Assembly (NCBI GenBank): GCA_964561145.1
Contig: CAZLNZ010000003.1
Coordinates: forward strand, 97,730 to 161,729
Reading direction: 5' to 3'
DNA from: RUG14300 sp964561145
Lineage (GTDB): Bacteria > Bacillota > Clostridia > Christensenellales > CAG-1252
DNA length: 64,000 nt
Each line of letters starts with the position of its first letter. Within the stretch, counting starts at the first letter, position 1. The notes under the pieces are model-generated. The model did not search any database. It saw nothing but the letters and a program-made list of their open reading frames with translations, and was not told where the DNA came from. The position numbers and the translations under genes were made by a program. Below are positions 36,801 through 42,513 of the stretch, piece by piece.

Positions 36801-37150
36801 CAGGTTATAGCTATGGTGATTATAATGCACGTAACACCTTCACGGTAAGCTCAAAAAGTAATGTCGGCTCAACTGATAACTGGGATGTATACGGTGTTTA
36901 TGTTTGCGATAACTTTGCCTATGAAAATGGAACAAATTCTAAGGTTAACTACATCAAGACGGTTCCAGATCTATCTAATACGATTTTTAAGTATACGGCA
37001 ATTTCAAATGTAATAACTAATAGTAGTGTGACGACTCTTAATTTGAACCATAACAACGGAGTATATCAACTTGCCGAATTCTGGGATTATCCTGTCGATC
37101 TTCCGGTGTCAAGCATGGAATGGTATTATAGAGGTATTTCTTTATCATGA
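30899..37150 (+). CDS. Giant PilX/GspK-like pseudopilin with beta-helix body
   Basis: This 2,083-residue protein starts with basic residues and the motif K-N-K-K-G-A-V-L-I-Y followed by a hydrophobic helix to about residue 38, like PilX/GspK-type minor pilins, which often lack Glu5; here position +5 after the presumed cleavage at Gly13 is Tyr. Residues 132-148 carry a Cys ribbon (C132, C135, C145, C148). From about residue 250 to 1,560 the sequence is a long series of short strands with repeated SGT/GNV/GDV turns, as in right-handed beta-helix or bactofilin-like domains. The last 500 residues look like the C-terminal region of PilX-like proteins but are not clearly assignable. Typical PilX/GspK proteins have 200-350 residues. 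The GGAGGG site is only two to three bases from the ATG. The stop overlaps the next start (ATGA). Probable tip or tip-complex protein, by inference. Confidence 0.75.
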   Translation: MTEKKRVIKNKKGAVLIYTTMVMMILAVCCVSFTLIAVNMYKNTAKTASKQQSFLFAKSIGQSLAVQLANDYEVANIVSFLENNTDSAATVNGTVSMRYDKTVNEDKAEGYEQLTDIDISNATIKFYFITKCKECGVRLENVEECPRCRSKEKNVDKHYLYVDVTVSYNGATELVTSVFTYLDVSDFKQTMVDLFSVYNIYSTFPSEMTFNFANTSDMGNNTNPNVYLYNGTGVIGRDGNVIDEAEYKLETDIKANLTSTGDVIVKGVSEKGTVREIKGTVTSYGAIGLENVKISSLVSRGAITIASDSVVSGTVYGRSTVNVRGTNTSTTNSRTQSVVRIEALGNVTLENCNVGTIIGGADCKVTLKNSTCARIETKGAVVLKEGSSCDTIVAGKGVEIYDSTVKGTIASAEDVKLSASANNKVTVIGSNQNNKTAIIKATKDFIYSLSNDGTINVYGSLDIGGGMKNTSAFGTLNISGNISVAKGYSKSNGEAESRQSDLACIKMRGDISLENHTPNFKGKCEIGYIYLKNSSGTTSEWYEAFDLFSKGWYEDFANPDILESTLLDSVNHTSNEKYADLNGSIIKGIVADSACLAIQNGTIDEYITGKAVALYGITINASASVNSKTIAVIGKNSHIYGKLYAEHAVIQREGSSIEAAEGKTAAQGLSVGVQTKGYVFLDGEVSGEVVCGSPSSGNGTMYILENAVLADNAYDQNIYVYGTLRVLEHPRKSGYDDTTGYPRLLKNNGIGNSIFVSGVAYLSGWVCNLYVNGDVVNGSPASSYCQPKFVKGESTVISDVVLIGKDGYENSEGAKFINEDVIVYIYEKPTKALTSLSVAGTLVIADGVELECDSIVCDNIIGSFTSVTAAECKDNQLEAQLKLKSEVNRRISEGELSSTISNLTINNQFQSNMTLPKESTLTFKGCNFKGWFKMSNSKGTIELDSCAVTGDNALLYTETESQNSASRGCLDVSDGELILNNSYVGGNKAGKTANVLGNVCAKNLTMKGGKVWGSVSCEKVLLNSNAVINGNLTMTSTTNTDIVWTKGTVLGIVYAPKILLTIENGQIGSSLGADNITAENGRREIVLGSLSLSTNAIVGNNTNLYLMDSNATSTLRGTLGNVKSSGSVTISGSSSVVNGILYVSGSLKFSGANASAGKGLYANKISGSLNFTKTIDGDVCLPTYDGSIKFSKITGDLYAPNAIIDRIYSCLGNSVVSSMAIENNGSDYQFGGITCSEDLIIKGWNKYKTTEEGNVPYTTIINGEIFCDNLLAKTDVLNLGQISTNGYDAQGLSEINLFFKDRIKATGYCYFSYTEVASTLYTLKGMYAQHCIFTSSGTSFIVNDSGSADKAYGTAAYVLNSTILGSVYVCNRPAVFNDTSFGTKYTNNVDNLESNSRTYKFYGKVTLSGSTVYGASFNSSSEIKLKTYFLVYGDLILKNQSKIGADIEKSYDGLYVGGELSLESDCEVNLNRHLNVSILPEGNVLSSISVDGVTAKNSIDIPNFTTLRDTYAIVGVQLEVGASIAMKTVYPSRATNSHTFTPYEAKLSTTPAGVSTADLDTSNWNPMAIPLTWSKPTSTFENESVTLNNSADNVMTLTNHYIAQEVSDNMAAVKDSATKVVETDISFWDLFNDTKELIDNCAALITNIGKLLGSLPLLFQPSSKYLGLTFANKEDASFYRVSASNISNILKASKGADMMLLTRKTIVAEETFPSGGLLDLLTKYTSYDPSWVIPIKYHYSTRPVGLVFFNSGIVPEAAIDATYRDDNSLGTEQDSQGRWYWGSGSGITDGNIFTGGRSTSNDVCWTFFTCEDPTNPYGSAAKDLHIILPKNTKMIWSKDKDSTVSIIGNGRVFLYLQDGTDIKIVGNGLSNWLHEGWDDSSIGQFFNQFSNEDATYNVFGGVRYVATTGEGDNKQTYYDENGNIVLDKKAVNTGNYQLQPRMYIVGTGGDISFEVEDFQTAAYVYMPSGYSYGDYNARNTFTVSSKSNVGSTDNWDVYGVYVCDNFAYENGTNSKVNYIKTVPDLSNTIFKYTAISNVITNSSVTTLNLNHNNGVYQLAEFWDYPVDLPVSSMEWYYRGISLS

Positions 37151-37584
37151 TCAAAAAGAAGTGGTTAAAAATATTGAATAACAAGAAGGGCTTTACTTTG
37201 CTTGAATGCGTAGCGGCAATTGCCATAATCGGCATTATGGGTGCTAGTATGTACAGTCTGTTTAATCAAGGGATAACCTACATAAATAAATCGAAATTTC
37301 TTGACGATCAAGCGGGAACGGGTTCTCAGATTATAGCCAGCTCTTCTTCAAGCGGTTTGGGCAATACTTCGACCGAGGTTTATTACTGCGAAGATATCGA
37401 AGTTACCATTACCATTACAATCACCTATCCCGATGGTCATGCCGCTAACGCATCTCAGACGGGATCGCACGAGTTAAGTCCTGCTAAGTATATGTTTAAT
37501 GCGGGCGTCGTCGTAAATGAAAGCAATCAGACGAAGATAGTATATTATGATATTTCACAAGAGGTGCTAAACGCTTTAAAATGA
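37147..37584 (+). CDS. Type IV prepilin-like protein (minor pilin)
   Basis: This 145-residue prepilin has the class III leader: a basic stretch ending K-K-G, then F-T-L-L-E-C-V-A-A-I-A-I-I-G. Cleavage and methylation by PilD would follow Gly15, and Glu5 of the mature protein is present, as needed for assembly into a filament. The rest is a small, poorly conserved head rich in Thr and Ile. It overlaps the giant pseudopilin by four bases and the next prepilin gene by four bases, suggesting translational coupling and a shared minor-pilin complex. GspI/J-like or PilV-like roles are possible; the family is too variable to decide. Confidence 0.85.
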   Translation: MIKKKWLKILNNKKGFTLLECVAAIAIIGIMGASMYSLFNQGITYINKSKFLDDQAGTGSQIIASSSSSGLGNTSTEVYYCEDIEVTITITITYPDGHAANASQTGSHELSPAKYMFNAGVVVNESNQTKIVYYDISQEVLNALK

Positions 37585-38276
37585 AGAAAAGAGCATTGGG
37601 AATTAAAGGCTGTAGAAGGAATAAACGAGGTTTTAGCCTTGTTGAGCTAGTTGTAGCTATTGCTGTTATGTCTATAATAACAGCAACTCTTTCTATGATC
37701 TTAGGAAACACCCTTTCTCTTTATAACAAGGGGGAGAGTACTTCTGTTTTATACAGTGTATCTCAAAAACTGCACGATTCTCTTAATAGAGAGTTGGTTG
37801 CGAGTCAGTCTGTTGTTTTATATGAAAGCGAGTCGAATGATCAAATGGTAAGCGGTGATTACCAATCTCGTCTTTATCTAAAGGACGGACGAATTATGAA
37901 ATGTCACCAAGAAAACGGCAAAAAGGAAATCTCGGAAATACTCTTATCTATAAATTCTTATAGGAATTGTGAAGTCAAAAGCTTTATTATCAAATATGAT
38001 TCTGTAGAGGAACGTGTTAGTTACTATAGTGATGAAATCAGGCAATGCTATAGAGTTATATATTTGACAACGGTTTTATCGCTAAATGGTCAAGAGTACG
38101 AGCATACTTCAGCGGTAAGATTATATTCTATGTACGTGTCCTCCGATGAGATTCAGATGAAATTAAAAGATGGGAAAAATACGATTATCACTGCAGATGC
38201 AAGTCATAAGAACAGAGAATTTACTTCTTGCATTTATACGTATAGTCAAAGCTTTAGTCAGGTGGAAAACTCATGA
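37581..38276 (+). CDS. Type IV prepilin-like protein (minor pilin, PilW/GspJ-like)
   Basis: This 231-residue prepilin has the leader R-N-K-R-G followed by F-S-L-V-E-L-V-V-A-I-A-V-M, with the Gly-Phe cleavage site and Glu5. The order (PilX-like, small prepilin, larger prepilin) resembles the minor-pilin or GspK-I-J set that forms the tip complex of pili and type II pseudopili. The head domain contains no motif I recognise. The start overlaps the previous stop and its own stop overlaps pilD, each by four bases. Confidence 0.85.
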   Translation: MKKRALGIKGCRRNKRGFSLVELVVAIAVMSIITATLSMILGNTLSLYNKGESTSVLYSVSQKLHDSLNRELVASQSVVLYESESNDQMVSGDYQSRLYLKDGRIMKCHQENGKKEISEILLSINSYRNCEVKSFIIKYDSVEERVSYYSDEIRQCYRVIYLTTVLSLNGQEYEHTSAVRLYSMYVSSDEIQMKLKDGKNTIITADASHKNREFTSCIYTYSQSFSQVENS

Positions 38277-39046
38277 TCATAGCTGTATTAGTGTTTTTAT
38301 ATGGAGTTGTGATAGGTAGCTTTCTCAATGTCTGTATTTACAGAATTCCGAGAAAGTGCTTTTTCCTATCTAAATCCTCTTATTGTACGAGCTGTAAGCA
38401 TCCTTTGGCTTGGTATGACCTTATTCCCCTCTTTAGTTACATCTTTTTAGGTGGGAGATGCAGATATTGCAAGGAACGTATTTCTCCGAGATATCCTCTT
38501 GTAGAGTTGGCTAACGGTGTCGTTTGGCTAACGAGTTATTTGTTATTCAAGGGTGATTTAAAAACCTTTTTCGGCTGGGCTGATTTTTTGTTACCTTGTA
38601 TTGTCGGCAGTGTATTAATAGTAGTTGCATTCATCGATTTGGACACAATGGAAATATCTAATATAAGCTGCTTGGTTATTCTTGCTTTCGGGTTGATTCG
38701 ATTTATCTTGTCTTTCTTCTTCGGTTCGGTCAAGTACTATGATTATTTGATAGGGGCTATTTGTATATCCTTGCCTTTCTTCATAATTGCTCTGGTAACA
38801 GGTGGCGGGATTGGCGGAGGCGATATAAAGCTTTGCTTCGTTGTAGGCTTATTCTATGGCTGGAAGGTAATGCTTGTGGGTACCCTTGTAGGAATCGTTC
38901 TTTCGGCTATTGTGTCAATTGTGTTGATGGCGAAATATGGAAAGGGAAGGAAAACAATGATTCCATTGGCACCGTTTCTGGTTTTAGGTTTTCTTTCCGC
39001 CTCCTTTTTTGCGGACCCCCTTCTTTCCGTACTTTTTAAGGGATAG
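38273..39046 (+). CDS. pilD: Prepilin peptidase / N-methyltransferase
   Basis: This 257-residue polytopic membrane protein cleaves the class III leader of prepilins and usually methylates the new N-terminus. Visible features are the cytoplasmic domain with two Cys pairs (YCTSCKHPLAWYDLIPLFSY and CRYCKERISPRYPLVE) that binds zinc in the methylase half, the first catalytic Asp region in FIDLDTMEISN, and the second in the G-x-G-D motif GGGIGGGDIKL. Length is usual for the family. It ends the coupled pilX-like, prepilin, prepilin, pilD group, and its substrates include its two neighbours and the pilin on the opposite strand. Confidence 0.95.
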   Translation: MIIAVLVFLYGVVIGSFLNVCIYRIPRKCFFLSKSSYCTSCKHPLAWYDLIPLFSYIFLGGRCRYCKERISPRYPLVELANGVVWLTSYLLFKGDLKTFFGWADFLLPCIVGSVLIVVAFIDLDTMEISNISCLVILAFGLIRFILSFFFGSVKYYDYLIGAICISLPFFIIALVTGGGIGGGDIKLCFVVGLFYGWKVMLVGTLVGIVLSAIVSIVLMAKYGKGRKTMIPLAPFLVLGFLSASFFADPLLSVLFKG

Positions 39047-39060
39047 ATTGAAAATGCCTA

Positions 39061-39090
39061 TTGACAAAGCTTTTTTGAAAATATTATAAT
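39061..39090 (+). promoter_or_regulatory. Perfect-consensus sigma-A promoter of pilB
   Basis: TTGACA at 39061-39066 and TATAAT at 39085-39090, 18 bases apart, match both consensus boxes exactly. The predicted start is about 28 bases before the pilB ATG at 39125, and AGGAG at 39115-39119 lies five bases from it. The motor ATPase can thus be expressed apart from the pilin and assembly genes. Confidence 0.85.
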
Positions 39091-39124
39091 GAAGTAACTG
39101 TAGTAATTAACACTAGGAGATATT

Positions 39125-40795
39125 ATGAGTAAGCTGAAATTCGGACAGATACTAATGCAAAGAGGATATGTTACCCCTGATCAATTGCAGAAAGCCAGAG
39201 AAATCAACAGAGCTAATCCTAGGGAGTCCATTTCCGAAATTCTGATTAAGATGAATTTTACTCCCGAAATAAACATTTTAAGTGCCTTAGCAGAGAGAAT
39301 GGGACTTCCTCTTATCGAGGGTAATATATTTATAAGCGATACCGAGGTAATAAAGCTTGTTCCCGAGAAAATAGCAAGAAAGCACAATATAATACCTATC
39401 AAAATAGAAAACGGCAGACTTGTCATTGCACTCAGAGATCCTACCAATATGGAGATCGAGCTCGATGTAAAGGCAGCGTCGGGTAGAGAAGTTGCTTATG
39501 CTTTGGCAACGGAAAAGGCAATTCAGGATGCTATAGAGAAATACTATGCAAACATAACTGCTCAAAATATAGCGGATGATGTCGATTCCGAAAAAGAGGA
39601 TGCACAGCAGAACAGCGATATCGAGTCTAGGGTAGACAGTGCTCCTATCGTTAAATTATTAAATACTCTTGTCCAACAAGCATATCAAAGAAAGGCATCA
39701 GATATTCATATAGAACCTTTTAAAGAGGTTGTTTTGATAAGAATGAGAATGGACGGTGATCTCCAAGAGTATATGAGAATCACCCCTGCAACTCATAAGA
39801 GCCTCATTACACGTTTGAAGATACTTTCCAATATGAATATTGCAGAGAAGAGGGTGCCCCTTGACGGTCGTTTCGATTATTTCTATGAGGGCGTCACCAT
39901 TGATATCCGTGTGTCCACGTTACCCACTGTATATGGTGAAAAAGCGGTGCTTCGTCTATTGGGTACCGGATTAGGTAAACAGGTCGGCTTGAATGAGCTG
40001 GGTATGACTCCGGAAAACGTTAAAGTGTTCGAGCATATATGTAACTCTCCAAACGGTGTTGTACTTGTAACCGGACCTACCGGATCTGGTAAATCGACCA
40101 CACTTTATACGGTTTTAAGTACATTGAATAAGCCTACTGTAAACATAACTACAGTTGAGGATCCTGTCGAAAAAAGGGTTATGGGAATCAATCAGGTTCA
40201 GATAAACGAGAAAGCAGGTATGACCTTTGCCGCAGCATTGCGTTCTATCTTGCGTCAAGACCCTGATATTGTAATGGTCGGAGAAATTCGTGACTATGAA
40301 ACCGCCGAAATAGCAATGAGAGCCTCAATCACGGGTCACTTGGTTTTGAGCACTCTGCATACCAATGATGCTTGTGCAACAATCGCGCGTTTGATTGATA
40401 TGGGGGTAGCCCCTTACCTTTGTGCGGCAGCTGTTAACGGAATATTGGCACAAAGACTTGTAAAAAGGCTTTGTCCCAAGTGTAAAAAACTACAAGAGTT
40501 AACTGCAGATCAAAAGAGAATAATCGGTGATACCACGATGGAAAGTGCCTACTTCCCTGTGGGCTGCTCTTCGTGTAACTTTACAGGGTATTCCGGACGT
40601 TTTGCAATACATGAGGTATTGGAGTTAAATAGTGAACTGAGAGCGATGATCACCAAAAATGCAGGAACAGAAGAGATTCACGATTATTGTGTTAAGCATG
40701 GAATGGAGTTTATGGACGAGAATATCAGAAAAAGAATTCGTTCGGGTGAAACCAGCATTGAGGAATACGTGCGTACCGTGTTTACTATTGCGTAA
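39125..40795 (+). CDS. pilB: Type IV pilus assembly ATPase PilB/GspE
   Basis: This 556-residue hexameric cytoplasmic ATPase drives pilus or pseudopilus extension. It has an N-terminal MshEN-type domain (about residues 1-150), which in relatives binds the PilC side or c-di-GMP. The ATPase core has Walker A GPTGSGKST (residues 317-325, Lys323), the Asp box TTVEDPVE, Walker B IVMVGEIRDYETAEIA and the His box STLHTNDA. The zinc-binding four-Cys site of PilB/GspE is present (CPKCKKL ... CSSCNFTGYSGR). This extension-type architecture excludes PilT. No retraction ATPase lies in the window. It has its own promoter and ends at the palindromic terminator shared with the opposite pilin gene. Confidence 0.95.
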   Translation: MSKLKFGQILMQRGYVTPDQLQKAREINRANPRESISEILIKMNFTPEINILSALAERMGLPLIEGNIFISDTEVIKLVPEKIARKHNIIPIKIENGRLVIALRDPTNMEIELDVKAASGREVAYALATEKAIQDAIEKYYANITAQNIADDVDSEKEDAQQNSDIESRVDSAPIVKLLNTLVQQAYQRKASDIHIEPFKEVVLIRMRMDGDLQEYMRITPATHKSLITRLKILSNMNIAEKRVPLDGRFDYFYEGVTIDIRVSTLPTVYGEKAVLRLLGTGLGKQVGLNELGMTPENVKVFEHICNSPNGVVLVTGPTGSGKSTTLYTVLSTLNKPTVNITTVEDPVEKRVMGINQVQINEKAGMTFAAALRSILRQDPDIVMVGEIRDYETAEIAMRASITGHLVLSTLHTNDACATIARLIDMGVAPYLCAAAVNGILAQRLVKRLCPKCKKLQELTADQKRIIGDTTMESAYFPVGCSSCNFTGYSGRFAIHEVLELNSELRAMITKNAGTEEIHDYCVKHGMEFMDENIRKRIRSGETSIEEYVRTVFTIA

Positions 40796-40822
40796 CTTAC
40801 TTTGATTTTATAATTATCATTT

Positions 40823-40860
40823 AAAAAGCACACCTTGTCCATGGACAAGGTGTGCTTTTT
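40823..40860. terminator. Bidirectional intrinsic terminator between pilB and the major pilin
   Basis: A perfect 38-base palindrome, with AAAAAGCACACCTTGTCC on the left arm and its exact complement on the right, so that each strand has a G/C-containing stem followed by TTTTT. The two genes converge here, so it can stop transcription of both. Confidence 0.9.
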
Positions 40861-40931
40861 AATAATGTACTTATAATAATAACTTTGATTACATCGCAAT
40901 CCTCATGTTTTTCTTGCATGTTTACTAATCT

Positions 40932-41471
40932 TTATTCTGCTGAAATTTCATCTCCGTTGTAATAAAGCTTTGTAGTATAGACCGTTGGAATGTTTGTTGC
41001 ACCCGGGCGGAATATGGTTGATTTATTAGACGTTAAGGCAAACTTCCAGATATTTCCTTCAACTATATAGTAAAGAGTGTCTATGTAATACTGGTTGCCG
41101 CCTTCCTTTGTTAACTCACCGTATTTATAATATATATAATAACCGTCCGAGACATTCTGTATATTGCTTTGGGTGTAGGTATCAGCTTTATTGGAAGAGT
41201 CTAACTTTTTAACTAAAACCACATTTGAGCCTATCCTTTGTTCTAAAATATTATCCAGCTGGTCCAGGCTGATGGTGGAAAAACCTGAATTGAGTTCTGT
41301 AAAAACGGCACTGCACGTTGCATAGGCACTTTCGACTTCCGCTTGCTGAACTTTTTTCTTGTTGGACTTAACGACAGCGGAAACTGACAGCGTGACCGTT
41401 GTTGCGAGGATTGCAATTATTGCTATAGTTACCACAAGTTCGACCAATGTAAAGCCTTTATTGTTTTTCAT
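40932..41471 (-). CDS. Type IV pilin, probable major pilin
   Basis: This 179-residue prepilin has a very short leader, M-K-N-N-K-G, then F-T-L-V-E-L-V-V-T-I-A-I-I-A-I-L-A-T, the classic cleavage site with Glu5 and a long N-terminal helix. After the helix comes a charged stretch (SNKKKVQQAEVESAYATC) and a small beta-rich head with many Tyr. It has its own strong promoter and a private transcript ending at the shared palindrome, as expected for a subunit needed in large amounts. It is the only pilin gene here on the minus strand. Calling it the major pilin is inference from leader quality, promoter and single-gene transcript. Confidence 0.85.
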   Translation of the reverse strand: MKNNKGFTLVELVVTIAIIAILATTVTLSVSAVVKSNKKKVQQAEVESAYATCSAVFTELNSGFSTISLDQLDNILEQRIGSNVVLVKKLDSSNKADTYTQSNIQNVSDGYYIYYKYGELTKEGGNQYYIDTLYYIVEGNIWKFALTSNKSTIFRPGATNIPTVYTTKLYYNGDEISAE

Positions 41472-41488
41472 ATAAATTCCTCTACATA

Positions 41489-41518
41489 ATTATAATGTAT
41501 AGGTGTAGAAAAAGTCAA
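41489..41518 (-). promoter_or_regulatory. Promoter of the pilin gene (minus strand)
   Basis: Read on the minus strand, TTGACT (41518-41513) is followed after 18 bases by TATAAT (41494-41489). GAGG lies in the leader before the ATG at 41471. The -10 region is near-palindromic, so a TATAAT also reads on the plus strand at 41491-41496 and may serve the divergent gene at 41538. Confidence 0.75.
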
Positions 41519-41537
41519 TAACGTTCAAAATAAATAT

Positions 41538-42167
41538 ATGAAAGTGAACATCATAACCACATTATTGATTCTTATTGTAGCTTTTTCGAGCATTGGATTC
41601 ACTGCTGCCGAAATTAATGAACCGGAGGAGTATTTCCCCGAGGAAGGACGCCTTTTCGTAATATTTGCCGACTATATCGTTGATAATGAAATCGATTTCA
41701 AAAGGCTTCTTTCTTATGATAATATAACAATACGTGAAAATAGCATAACATATGGTGAGCTTTCCTATTTGCTAAAGGGAATAATCGAGGAAATGCTTCC
41801 CGAGAAAGTTAGAATGACTTATAATTCGATAATCATAGAGAGAAAAAGCGATAATGAGATATGTGCAACGATCAATATGACGGTAAATGTCAATACAAAA
41901 GCTATAATTGCAAGGTTTCTAGGAATTAAAAAACCCTATCTCGAATGCAATGCGTGCTTTTCCTTTAAGACAGAAGGACAAATTGAAGTTTTATCTATGG
42001 TTTGTGACGGAAAAGAGGTTAGTGCGTATTTTATGGAAATGGCTTCTCTTTACGCTTTCGGACATAAAGATTATGAAAGTGAAATAAACGGCTTCTTTGA
42101 TACTATCGTAAAACTCTTCGGTTGTATTGAAAGATTTTCTTATGACCGTGTGATTTTCAAAGAGTAG
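41538..42167 (+). CDS. Small secreted protein of unknown function
   Basis: This 209-residue protein has an N-terminal signal peptide (about residues 1-24, hydrophobic core TTLLILIVAFSSIGF, likely cleavage near A-A-E). There is no lipobox and no C-terminal anchor. The mature part has alternating strands and a pair of Cys near N-A-C (YLECNACFSF) in the second half; no family is recognised. The start ATG has no clear ribosome site. It is transcribed away from the pilin gene, from the same short divergent region, and 346 bases separate it from the MBG protein gene. A role with the pilus or surface proteins is only suggested by position. Confidence 0.6.
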   Translation: MKVNIITTLLILIVAFSSIGFTAAEINEPEEYFPEEGRLFVIFADYIVDNEIDFKRLLSYDNITIRENSITYGELSYLLKGIIEEMLPEKVRMTYNSIIIERKSDNEICATINMTVNVNTKAIIARFLGIKKPYLECNACFSFKTEGQIEVLSMVCDGKEVSAYFMEMASLYAFGHKDYESEINGFFDTIVKLFGCIERFSYDRVIFKE

Positions 42168-42513
42168 TAAGCTGAAGAAAACGATATGATTATCTATTTT
42201 TGAAACCGTGAACAACAGACGGTAGTAGAGTCATAATCGGACTTAGTAACTGTGCATGCAAGAATATTTGATTTTTTGAGCCGCATAACTTGAAGGAGTA
42301 GTTGCGTGTATCGATATCCTAGTTCACGTGAATAATCGAGTATTTTTATTGTTTGCTTATTTGCGTATAAAACTAACAAGCTAAATACTTTATTAATATT
42401 TCTATCAAGCTATTGCAATCACCTTGGCTATATGATAAAATATAATATATTTTATATATATATAATAATGGGCGTGTGCGTACACGCAAGTTTGTATATA
42501 GCTGAGGTGTTTT
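42168..42513. other. Intergenic region before the MBG surface protein
   Basis: 346 bases without a supported gene. It contains a weak hairpin without a T-run (ACCGT at 42205-42209 with ACGGT at 42219-42223), a 10-base palindrome TTCACGTGAA at 42323-42332, a very AT-rich stretch at 42430-42470, the promoter listed next, and a 6-bp hairpin GCGTGT/ACACGC at 42472-42487 in the predicted leader. Confidence 0.6.
42413..42441 (+). promoter_or_regulatory. Probable promoter of the MBG surface protein gene
   Basis: TTGCAA at 42413-42418, a 17-base spacer, and an extended -10 TGATAAAAT ending at 42441. The leader would hold the small GCGTGT/ACACGC hairpin (42472-42487) and the GAGGTG ribosome site at 42504-42509. 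Other AT-rich hexamers nearby, for example TATAAT at 42441-42446, are alternatives. Confidence 0.5.

Noticed and set aside
26610..41471. Type II secretion system instead of type IV pilus
   Set aside because: PilM and a PilN/PilO-like pair without GspD or other outer-membrane parts favour a Gram-positive type IV pilus, though a pseudopilus cannot be excluded.
42206..42220. 15-base sequence CCGTGAACAACAGAC repeated exactly at 53026-53040 (rnfD start)
   Set aside because: One or two exact 15-mers are expected by chance in 64 kb; the two contexts have nothing else in common.
42194..42379. Minus-strand reading frame of 61 codons before the MBG gene
   Set aside because: It starts with TTG, has no ribosome site upstream and resembles no protein; the region is better explained as a leader and promoter region.
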